Origin: Spongiactinospora sp. TRM90649
GTDB taxonomy: Bacteria > Actinomycetota > Actinomycetes > Streptosporangiales > Streptosporangiaceae
Assembly: GCF_029382225.1 (NCBI RefSeq)
Contig: NZ_JARLTC010000033.1
Location: forward strand, 62,001-126,000
DNA: 64,000 nucleotides
Direction of reading: 5' to 3'
Positions 1 to 6,854 of the stretch are shown here, piece after piece (the stretch's first letter is position 1; the number at the start of each line of letters is the position of its first letter). The notes below the pieces were generated by a model. The model had not been told where the DNA came from and searched no databases. It saw only the letters and a program-made list of their open reading frames with translations. Position numbers and translations under genes: made by a program.

Positions 1-310
1 GGGTGTAAGGGGGATACAGCGGCACGCCCACCGACCAGTGCTCGGCCTCCAACCGCCACTGGGTGCGCACGGTCTCGGCCAGAGCATCGGCCACCTGGGC
101 CAGCGTCAACGGTGAGCCGGCCTTGGCCACGCGATAGGAGAGGACGGTATACAGCGCCGAGACCACAGCCGCCACGAACGTGATGACGAAGACCACGGCG
201 TCCAGCGGTTCGTCCCACGCGGTGCCCAGCACCCCCAGGACGACGGACGCCGCCACGAGAGCCGCCGTGGCGATCATTCCCAAGAGCCCACGCCTGGTCA
301 TGGCTCTCAT
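1..310 (-). CDS. Partial membrane protein, N-terminal part only
   Basis: The minus-strand frame is open from ATG at 310 (alternative ATG at 301) to the window edge, about 103 residues, so the gene continues to the left. Two hydrophobic segments (about residues 8-28 and 37-57) are joined by a short charged loop (WDEPLD) and followed by an Ala/Glu-rich stretch containing LAETVRTQWRLEAEHW. In actinomycetes, paired N-terminal helices followed by this type of QWxxEA helix often precede a NACHT/AAA NTPase; that domain would be outside the window, so this is inference. No strong ribosome site is seen before either start. Confidence 0.45.
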   Translation of the reverse strand, partial: MRAMTRRGLLGMIATAALVAASVVLGVLGTAWDEPLDAVVFVITFVAAVVSALYTVLSYRVAKAGSPLTLAQVADALAETVRTQWRLEAEHWSVGVPLYPPYT

Positions 311-413
311 GCTGGCAGCCTCGGCCTCGCCGCAAGGGCCATTCCCATAACCGAGATGCCCGGCTGCCGGGAGGGGCACGAGTGCGATGGCAATACGACC
401 GTACGATAACGGG

Positions 414-899
414 GTGCCACGGATCGCCGATCATGATCAGCGTCGCGCCCAGATCGCGCGAGCCTTCCAACGCCTGCTGGCCGCGGAGGGCTTCGCAGGC
501 GTCTCGTTCTCGCGGGTGGCGGCCGAGGCCGGCGTCTCGGTCGGGCTCATCCAGTACTACTTCACCGGCAAGGACGCGCTGCTCCGCTTCGCCTACGAAG
601 ACGGCGTGAGCCGGATGAGCGAGCGGGTGCGGGCACGCGTCCGCGACGGCGAGGACGCCGGCCTACCGATGGCGGAGGTGCTGCTCGACAGCCTGGCCGA
701 ACTGTTGCCGCTCGATGAGGAGCGGGCCGTCGAGTATCGCGTCCGGCAGGGACTGCAGACTCAGGCGGTGTGTGCCACCGGCCTGCCGGTCTGGCCCGGC
801 GTCGACTCCGGTCACGTCCAGTCCCTGGCGCCCGATCGGATCGGTGGCACGGACTACGTGGCGGAGCACCGCCTCGACTTCTGGGCACACATGCCCTGA
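414..899 (+). CDS. TetR-family regulator with aberrant C-terminus
   Basis: The N-terminal half is a clear TetR DNA-binding domain: DQRRAQIARAFQRLLAAEGF, then the helix-turn-helix FSRVAAEAGVSVGLIQYYF and the KDALL helix. GTG at 414 gives the usual VPRIADHDQRR start; an in-frame ATG lies at 387 but adds an atypical nine residues. After RQGLQTQAV, where BetI-like TetR proteins continue with an alpha-helical ligand domain, the sequence becomes Pro/Gly-rich and does not look like a TetR tail. At about 160 residues it is 25-40 short of the family. It is probably a truncated or fused gene; binding may survive but ligand sensing should not. It converges on the TetR gene at 917-1498. Confidence 0.6.
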   Translation: MPRIADHDQRRAQIARAFQRLLAAEGFAGVSFSRVAAEAGVSVGLIQYYFTGKDALLRFAYEDGVSRMSERVRARVRDGEDAGLPMAEVLLDSLAELLPLDEERAVEYRVRQGLQTQAVCATGLPVWPGVDSGHVQSLAPDRIGGTDYVAEHRLDFWAHMP

Positions 900-916
900 G
901 TGCGGTTCCTATGCGG

Positions 917-1498
917 TCAAGAGACGGCCGCGCCGCGGGACTCGTGGATGGCGCGGCCCAGGATCCGATGGACGTAGTCGGGATCGGCGGGGGCGTTGTC
1001 GATGAGGATGGCGGTGCACAGGCCGTCGGAGGCGACGACGAGTGCGGCCACGGCCTCGGGGTCGTCGGTGAGGGTGGCCGCGAGCTCGGCGATGTTCTCC
1101 CGCCAGCGACGGGCGACGGGCGCCAGGGCCGGACGGCGAGCCGCCAGCGTGGACAGCTCCCGCTCGGCCAGCGCACGTGCACGGCCGGGACCCGCGGATT
1201 CGGCGATCAGCTCGGCCAGACCGCGAAGCCTGTCGCCGGGGCCTTCGGCGATCTGGCGGATTCGCGCGGTGTAGGTGTCGGCGACGCTGGACAGGGCCGC
1301 GACGAGCAGGTCGTCGAGGGTGGCGAAGTAGTAGGTGCTCAGGCTGGTGGTGATGCCGGCCTGGTTGGCGACGGTGCGGTGGGTGACGCCCGCGGCGCCG
1401 TCACGCATGACGATGGCGAGGGTGGCGTCGATGATCTCGGCGCGGCGCCGGTTACCCCGGGCCTTGCGCCCATCGATGTGCTCGTCCCCGTCGTTCAT
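917..1498 (-). CDS. TetR-family transcriptional regulator
   Basis: 193 residues, normal for the family. The N-terminal helix-turn-helix (GVTHRTVANQAGITTSLSTYYF, described here in two parts: residues about 38-47 and 48-59) is followed by the LDDLLVAAL helix and an all-helical ligand-binding domain with the RWRENIAEL and LCTAILIDNAP segments. It lies 36 bp downstream of the MFS exporter gene on the same strand, so the two are probably one operon. It is the likely repressor for the nested palindrome at 3072-3131 in front of the exporter, with an exporter substrate as the probable inducer. The substrate cannot be told from sequence. Confidence 0.85.
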   Translation of the reverse strand: MNDGDEHIDGRKARGNRRRAEIIDATLAIVMRDGAAGVTHRTVANQAGITTSLSTYYFATLDDLLVAALSSVADTYTARIRQIAEGPGDRLRGLAELIAESAGPGRARALAERELSTLAARRPALAPVARRWRENIAELAATLTDDPEAVAALVVASDGLCTAILIDNAPADPDYVHRILGRAIHESRGAAVS

Positions 1499-1534
1499 GC
1501 TCCCCTCCTGTGTGTTCCAGGGTAGTCGAGCGCG

Positions 1535-3064
1535 TCACCCCGGTTCGGCTTCGTCGTGCCGGGTGTCCCCGAGCGGACGCACGTGCCGCAGCGCCGTCAG
1601 GCAGAGCACGGCCGCCACGACGATCGCGGCACCGGCCACGGCGGAGGCGGTGTTCACCCCGCTGGTGAACATCAGCCGCGCTTCCCTCACAACCTGGGCG
1701 GGCACCTGATCGGCGAGTGACAACGCCCCGGAAAGGCTGCCCGTGAGACGCCCTTCGACCTCGGGCGAGACGTCATCGGGAGCGGACATGCGGGCGGCGT
1801 ACAGGGCGGTGGTGAGGCTGCCGAGGACGGCCACGCCGACGGCGATGCCCAGTTCCTGGACGGTCTCGGACATCGCGGCGGCCGACCCGGACTTCGCGGC
1901 CGGTACGGCGCCGACGACCATGTCGGTGCCGAGCGCGGCCAGCGCGCCGAGCCCGAGGTAGACGAGCGTGAACCCGGCCACCACCATCACCGCGTCCCGC
2001 GTGCCCGCGGTGGCCAGCAGCGCGTATCCGATCACCGAGAGGCCGAGCGTGACCGCCATGACCACCCCGGGACGCACCCGCCTGGCGATGAGCGGTGCGC
2101 CGATCGCCGCGGCGAGCATCGCCAGCGCGGACGGCCCCATCCACAGGCCCGCCTCGAACGGCGTCATGCCTTCGACGAGCTGGAGGTACTGGGTGACCAG
2201 GTACATGGTTCCGCCGACCCCGACCAGTCCGATCAGCAGCACGGCCAGTGCCACGGAGAACGTCCGGCTCGTGAACAGCCTGACGTCCAGGAGCGGCGAG
2301 GCGAGGCCGCGCTGGCGACGCACGAAGATCACGCCGGCCACCGTGCCGAGTGCGGCGAGGATCAGCGTGCCGAGGTCGAGGCCGTACGCCGCCGCGTGCT
2401 TGATCGCATAGATCACCGGCAGGATCGCGGCCAGCGACAGGGCGACACTGGCCAGGTCGAGGCGGCCTGCCTGCGGGTCGGCGTACTCGGGCAGCAGCGT
2501 CCGCGCCCCGGCCAGCACGACGACCGCTATGGGGACGGCGAGCAGGAACGCCGCTCCCCACCAGAACGTGTCGACCACGGCGCCGCCGACCACGGGGCCG
2601 AGGGCCATGCCCAGGGCGAACATCGTCGCCCAGACCCCGATCGCGACCGCGCGCTGACGCACGTCGGCGAACATGTTCGAGATCAGCGACAGCGTCGAGG
2701 GCATCAGCGTGGCCCCGGCGACCCCCAGCAGCGCTCGGGCGAGGATCAGCAGTTCGGCGCTCGGGGCGAAGGCCGCGAACACGGAGACCGCGGCGAAGGC
2801 GGCCATTCCCACTACCAGCAGGCGACGCCGTCCGATCCGGTCGCCCAGGGTCCCCATGGTGATGAGGAACCCGGCGACGAGGAACCCGTAGGCGTCCATG
2901 ATCCAAAGCGTCTGCGTCGCCGACGGATCCAGCGCCTCGGCCATCGTCGGCAGGACCAGGTACAGCACGGTGACATCCAGACCGAGCAGCACCGTCGGCA
3001 GTCCCAGCAGGCCCAGGCCCGCCCACTCACGCGTTCCCGCAAGCCGGGTCGCGGTTTCTGGCAT
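1535..3064 (-). CDS. MFS drug exporter, DHA2 type (14 TM)
   Basis: 509 residues. The first helix carries LLGLDVTVLYLVLPTM, followed by motif A (LGDRIGRRRLLV) and motif C-like glycine-rich helix 5 (LGMALGPVVGGAVVD), the pattern of proton-driven DHA2 multidrug exporters such as QacA/EmrB. About fourteen hydrophobic segments are visible. ATG at 3064 is chosen because GAGGGGG lies just upstream and the conserved protein begins there; the frame is open further upstream but that sequence overlaps the operator. It is the first gene of a two-gene operon with the TetR gene at 917-1498 and is divergent from the ABC-F gene. Confidence 0.88.
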   Translation of the reverse strand: MPETATRLAGTREWAGLGLLGLPTVLLGLDVTVLYLVLPTMAEALDPSATQTLWIMDAYGFLVAGFLITMGTLGDRIGRRRLLVVGMAAFAAVSVFAAFAPSAELLILARALLGVAGATLMPSTLSLISNMFADVRQRAVAIGVWATMFALGMALGPVVGGAVVDTFWWGAAFLLAVPIAVVVLAGARTLLPEYADPQAGRLDLASVALSLAAILPVIYAIKHAAAYGLDLGTLILAALGTVAGVIFVRRQRGLASPLLDVRLFTSRTFSVALAVLLIGLVGVGGTMYLVTQYLQLVEGMTPFEAGLWMGPSALAMLAAAIGAPLIARRVRPGVVMAVTLGLSVIGYALLATAGTRDAVMVVAGFTLVYLGLGALAALGTDMVVGAVPAAKSGSAAAMSETVQELGIAVGVAVLGSLTTALYAARMSAPDDVSPEVEGRLTGSLSGALSLADQVPAQVVREARLMFTSGVNTASAVAGAAIVVAAVLCLTALRHVRPLGDTRHDEAEPG

Positions 3065-3071
3065 GACGCCC

Positions 3072-3131
3072 CCTCGATAGATTGTTTGAACGATAGTACA
3101 ACTAGGACAATCGTTCAATTTTCTATCGAGG
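3072..3131. promoter_or_regulatory. Nested palindromic operator between exporter and ABC-F gene
   Basis: Two concentric perfect inverted repeats fill the divergent promoter: outer arms CCTCGATAGA (3072-3081) and TCTATCGAGG (3122-3131), inner arms TTGAACGAT (3086-3094) and ATCGTTCAA (3110-3118). The region is AT-richer than its surroundings. This is the expected binding site of the TetR protein encoded by the exporter operon; the outer arms could be a second operator or a transcript hairpin. Confidence 0.75.
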
Positions 3132-3166
3132 TGCCGCCAGACGCTTCGTCTTGTTATGGTGGGGCC

Positions 3167-3187
3167 ATGGCTTTCCTCTTCGTCTGA
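3167..3187 (+). CDS. Leader peptide of six residues (MAFLFV) ahead of ABC-F gene
   Basis: ATG at 3167 is preceded by GGTGGGG (3158-3164) and followed by five hydrophobic codons and TGA at 3185-3187. Short leaders with hydrophobic ends (for example the IFVI and IAVV stalling motifs of erm leaders) sense macrolide-type drugs by ribosome stalling. The stop codon is 2 nt upstream of the left arm of a hairpin whose right arm reaches the ABC-F ribosome site, the geometry required for translational attenuation. Longer ORFs also start nearby, so translation of this ORF is inference. Confidence 0.5.
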   Translation: MAFLFV

Positions 3188-3189
3188 GT

Positions 3190-3243
3190 CCGGGCATGGC
3201 CCTGCCGCCGTTTCTGCTGCCCGTAGACCCTTCGTATGCCCGG
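3190..3243 (+). promoter_or_regulatory. Attenuator-like hairpin before ABC-F start
   Basis: CCGGGCAT at 3190-3197 pairs perfectly with ATGCCCGG at 3236-3243. The right arm runs into GGGGAAAG (3242-3249), the ribosome site of the ATG at 3254, and it also contains the alternative ATG at 3236. A ribosome stalled on the leader ORF would cover the left arm and free the ribosome site. Confidence 0.5.
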
Positions 3244-3253
3244 GGAAAGCCCT

Positions 3254-4906
3254 ATGCGCGACCGCGCTCATACCACCCTGCCCACCGCCGTCCCCGCTGT
3301 GGCGCAGTTGTCCGTCAGGTCCGTCACCAAGTCGTACGGCACCCGGACCATCCTCGACCAGGTCTCCTTCACCGTCCGGCCGGGAGAGAAGGCCGCCGTC
3401 ATCGGTGAGAACGGCTCCGGCAAGTCCACCTTGCTGCGGCTGCTCGCCACGGCCGAGACGCCGGACGCCGGGGAGGTCACCGTCCGGTTTCCCGGCGGAA
3501 CCGGCCACCTCGCCCAGACCCTCGACCTCGACGCGGACCGCACCGTGCAGGACGCCGTCGACCTCGCTCTGACAGATCTGCGCGAAATGGAGCGAGAGCT
3601 CCGTGCGGCGGAGGAGTCCCTCGCCGACGCGTCGGACGAGGAGCTCGCCGCGTACGGCGAACTGTTGATCGCCTACGAGGAACGCGGCGGATACGAGGCG
3701 GACGCCCGTGTGGACGCCGCCATGCACGGGCTCGGGCTGGCCCGGATCACCCGGGAGCGCCTGCTCGGCTCACTGTCCGGCGGCGAGCAGTCGCGCCTCG
3801 CGCTCGCCTGTGTCCTCGCCGCCGCCCCCGAACTGCTGCTCCTGGACGAGCCGACGAACCACCTCGACGCGTCCGCCGTGCGCTGGCTGGAGGAACACCT
3901 TCGCGCACACCGCGGCACCCTCATCGCCGTCACCCACGACCGCGGTTTCCTGGAGCGCATCGCCACCACGATCCTCGAAGTCGACCGGGACGAATGCACC
4001 GTGCGCCGGTACGGCGACGGGTGGGCCGGCTACCGTGCCGCGAAGGCCGCCGCCCGGCGCGCGGCGGAGCAGCGGTACGCGGACTGGGTCGAGGAGGTGG
4101 CCAACACGGAGGAACTGCTGGAGGCCGCGAGCAGGCGGCTGGCCACCACCGGGCGCGACCCGAAGCAGGGCTTCGGCAAGCACCGCCGCTCCAGCGAGGC
4201 CAAGCTCGGCGGGCAGGTGCGCTCGGTGCGGGAGCGCCTGGACCGGCTGCGGCGCGAGCCGGTGGCAAAGCCGCCGGAACCGCTCCGGTTCACGACGGCG
4301 CTGCAGCCGGCGGCCGGCGGCCCGGCCCAGGGCACACTCGCCGAACTCGACGACGTACGGGTCGGGGAACGGCTGCGCCTGGACGGGCTCCTGGCGATCC
4401 AACCCGGAGGGCGGCTGCTGGTCACGGGCGAGAACGGCGCGGGCAAGTCGACGTTGCTTCGCGTTCTGGCGGGCGACCTGCGGCCGGACGCTGGCACGGC
4501 GCGCCGTCCTGCCCGGATCGGTTACCTCGCCCAGGAACTTCCCGCGCAAGCCACGCGGCTGCCGCTGCTCGCCGCGTTCGCCGCCGGACGGCCGGGGCCG
4601 CCCGACGAGTACGCCGAACAGCTCCTGTCCCTGGGCCTGTTCCGTGAACAGGACCTGCACGTCCCGGTCGCCGCCCTGTCCGTGGGACAGCAGCGACGGT
4701 TGCAGATCGCGACCCTGGTGACCCGGCCCGCGGACCTCCTCGTCCTCGACGAGCCGACCAACCACATCGCACTCGACCTGGTCGAGGACCTTCAGACGGC
4801 GCTCGCGGCCTATCCGGGGGCGGTGGTCGCGGTCTCGCACGATCGCGACTTTCGCGCGCGCTTCGAAGCCGAGCGGCTGGAACTGCACGCCGGCCGCAGG
4901 CGCTGA
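3254..4906 (+). CDS. ABC-F ATPase, probable antibiotic resistance ribosome-protection protein
   Basis: About 550 residues with two ABC domains and no membrane segments, the ABC-F layout. Domain 1: Walker A GENGSGKST (about 51-59), signature LSGGEQ (about 174), Walker B LLLLDEPTNHLD (about 196-207), switch His in THDRGF. A charged linker with many Arg/Glu follows. Domain 2: GENGAGKST (about 392), LSVGQQRR (about 475) and LLVLDEPTNHIA (about 495). Such proteins (TlrC, Vml, Msr types) bind the ribosomal E site and displace macrolide, lincosamide or pleuromutilin drugs. ATG 3254 is chosen over 3236 because GGGGAAAG sits four nt before it. The leader ORF and hairpin upstream suggest drug-induced translation. 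Confidence 0.85.
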   Translation: MRDRAHTTLPTAVPAVAQLSVRSVTKSYGTRTILDQVSFTVRPGEKAAVIGENGSGKSTLLRLLATAETPDAGEVTVRFPGGTGHLAQTLDLDADRTVQDAVDLALTDLREMERELRAAEESLADASDEELAAYGELLIAYEERGGYEADARVDAAMHGLGLARITRERLLGSLSGGEQSRLALACVLAAAPELLLLDEPTNHLDASAVRWLEEHLRAHRGTLIAVTHDRGFLERIATTILEVDRDECTVRRYGDGWAGYRAAKAAARRAAEQRYADWVEEVANTEELLEAASRRLATTGRDPKQGFGKHRRSSEAKLGGQVRSVRERLDRLRREPVAKPPEPLRFTTALQPAAGGPAQGTLAELDDVRVGERLRLDGLLAIQPGGRLLVTGENGAGKSTLLRVLAGDLRPDAGTARRPARIGYLAQELPAQATRLPLLAAFAAGRPGPPDEYAEQLLSLGLFREQDLHVPVAALSVGQQRRLQIATLVTRPADLLVLDEPTNHIALDLVEDLQTALAAYPGAVVAVSHDRDFRARFEAERLELHAGRRR

Positions 4907-4961
4907 CCCGGTCCGGCGCTGAATCGCCCGGCATCCATCAATCCACTGAGACAAGGGATCC

Positions 4962-5185
4962 ATGACCACCTCCCTGAAACCACGACAGCGCGCCGCCCGC
5001 GCCGCCGCCGCCGCCGTTGAGGCGGCCGTCGCGGCCGGGCGCGGGCTCGCCCTGACCGTCACCGAGCCCACGGTGCGCAGCTCCCCGAACTGGGGGAGTA
5101 CCTCAAGCCCGCGATCGACCACTGGCAGACCACGCCCTCCGCCGCCGCTATGCGGATCGAATGGGCGTCGGACGGTTGGCCGTGA
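4962..5185 (+). pseudogene. Remnant of a phosphotransferase-like gene with internal deletion
   Basis: From ATG 4962 the first ~35 residues read as an intact N-terminus (MTTSLKPRQRAARA, then GLALTVTEP), typical of actinomycete aminoglycoside/choline-kinase-like phosphotransferases. The frame then turns into low-complexity Arg/Pro sequence. In another frame, the last 30 codons before TGA at 5183-5185 read LGEYLKPAIDHWQTTPSAAA and end in DGWP, like the C-terminus of the same family. A deletion of most of the gene with a frame change explains both halves. The family assignment is tentative. Confidence 0.45.
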
Positions 5186-5899
5186 GTCCTCGTCACGGTA
5201 CGGGTGAGCGGACCATCGCGTTCCAGCGACCGCTTATCGCACCTCTCACCGTGTGCCCGTGGGTCATGGGACCGCCCGTCGATCGCGAGGGTGCCCTGGC
5301 CGTTCTGCGTGAAGCCGTCGACCTCGGCATCACCCACATCGACACCAGCGACGCCTACGGGCCGCGCGTCACCGACGAGTTGATCCGCCAGGCACTGCAC
5401 CCCTATCCCGAGTCGCTGCACATCGTGACCAAGGTGGGCGCGACCCGCGACGAACAGGGTGGCTGGCCTCCCGCGCGCCGGCCGGAAGATCTGCGCCGCC
5501 AGGTCCACGACAACCTCAAGTCCCTCCGGCTCGACGTACTCGACCTGGTCGACCTCCGGCTCGGCAACGCCGAAGGTCCCCAGCCCGGCCCGCTCGCCGA
5601 GGCGTTCGAGACGCTGGTCGAGCTCCAGTGGCAGGGCCTGATCCGCCACCTCGGGGTCAGCAACGCCACCGAGGAGCAGGTCACCGAGGCGCAGGCCATC
5701 GCGCCGCCGATCGGGGGCGACGCGGATGTCCGTCGCACTGGCCTGGCTGCTGCGGCGATCACCGAACATCCTGCTCATCCCCGGCACGTCATCGACGGCA
5801 CACCTGCGCGAGAACATCGCCGGCGCAGGACTCTCCCTCTCTCGCGAGGACCTGACCGAGCTGGACGACATCGGGGCCGGGTCAACGCCCGGGGACTGA
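5161..5899 (+). pseudogene. Aldo/keto reductase pseudogene (internal deletion, frameshift)
   Basis: The first part reads as an NADPH-dependent aldo/keto reductase: LGITHIDTSDAYGP holds the catalytic Asp and Tyr, VTKVG the Lys, and DLRLGNAEGPQPG replaces the usual His strand. After EAQAIAP the frame changes; the C-terminal part MSVALAWLLRRSPNILLIPG and AHLRENIAGAGLSL is found one frame over and ends at TGA 5897-5899. About 50 residues between these parts (the QNxYN cofactor-binding region) are missing. The far N-terminus also lacks the usual strand. It cannot encode a working enzyme. Confidence 0.7.
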
Positions 5900-5970
5900 G
5901 CCGGATCATCGCCCAACACGGTAGAAGGACCGCAGCCGCAGGAGGGCACGTTCCCGGCGAACCGGCCAGC

Positions 5971-6225
5971 CTTGCCGAAGACGAATCCGACCTCCGGATC
6001 GATGCGGTACAGCAGAATCTTGCCGGAGCGGATGGTGTCACCAAGGCCATGCCAGGTGCCCTCGGGGCTCGTCAGAAGGTCGCCGTACTTGCTCTCGTAG
6101 GCGTCGGCGGTGGCGAAGTGCAGGGCGCCGCAGGTCCAGACGGCCAGCAACGGTGTCACGTGGGGTCGGCCGTCGGGGCGGACGGTGGACAGCCAGAACA
6201 GTCGCGCCTGCTCCAGCTTTGCCAT
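5971..6225 (-). pseudogene. PPOX-class flavin-binding protein, truncated copy of 22374-22892
   Basis: From about residue 4 (LEQARLFWLSTVRPDGRPHV) to YRIDPEVGFVFGK this is nearly identical to the intact protein at 22374-22892, at the DNA level as well. It lacks the central ~45 residues (from GDQERKTRNL to AERST); the junction falls in the shared motif CCACCG. The C-terminus differs after FGK and the first codons differ, so only an internal fragment was copied. PPOX proteins bind FMN or F420; the missing strand is part of that fold, so this copy should be inactive. Confidence 0.75.
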
Positions 6226-6358
6226 CCAACGGATGATCAGGATCTACCCGCCAGACCTCCCCGCCGGGTTGGGCGAGAGCTCAACGACTGCCGCTGGGAT
6301 GACAGTCCCCTTGCTGGCGCTCCTTCGCAGGATGGGCTTGGGGACTCGGGAGACGCTC

Positions 6359-6854
6359 TCAGTTACGGCCGAAGGGCTCCTTCGGAGCCGCCTTGGCCCT
6401 CGTGCCGACACCGCCGAACAAGGCGAGACCGCTGATGACAATCCGTGGCGCTCCCCGTTCGCTGCGGACCGCGTCCCTGCCGAATGCGCCGAAGACGCCG
6501 AAGCCCTTGACCTCAACCTCCACGTCGTCGGGCACGATGACTTCCGTGTAACCCCATAGGGCGAAGGCGCGTATCCGGATCTCCTGACTCGCGAATCGGG
6601 CATCGCGCAGGTCGATCTCACCACCGCCGAACATGGACAACGAGGTGAACACGCGCGGGGCGACCCAGCGGCCCTTGCGATTGAACCAGCCGAACACGCT
6701 CATCGCGAAACGGGAGCTGGGCTCGTCCCGCACCACCAGCAGGTCCGCGCGAGTGGGCTCGGGAAGGCCGCGCCCCGCGTACGCGAGCGCACCATGGGTC
6801 TTGGCCTCATAGATCTCGGTCAGTCGCCGGTCCAGCTCGCCCAGCTCGATCCGA
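6359..6854 (-). pseudogene. DUF1707 / LiaF-like C-terminal domain protein, 5'-truncated
   Basis: The frame contains RIELGELDRRLTEIYEAKTHG, matching the second half of the DUF1707 domain, then a Pro-rich linker and a beta-rich C-terminal domain (FNRKGRWVAPRVFTSLSMFG, IRAFALWGYTEVIVPDDVEV, GVFGAFG) of the LiaF/cell-wall-stress type. No start codon is in frame upstream: at about 6855-6860 the DNA changes into the subtilase reading frame. An internal ATG at 6736 could still give a 125-residue protein. The first half of DUF1707 is lost, so it is a truncated gene joined to the neighbour by deletion. Confidence 0.6.

Noticed and set aside
770..1525. Long plus-strand ORF rich in Gly, Asp, Val over the TetR gene
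   Set aside because: Composition is that of an antisense shadow of a GC-rich gene; the minus-strand TetR protein explains the open frame.
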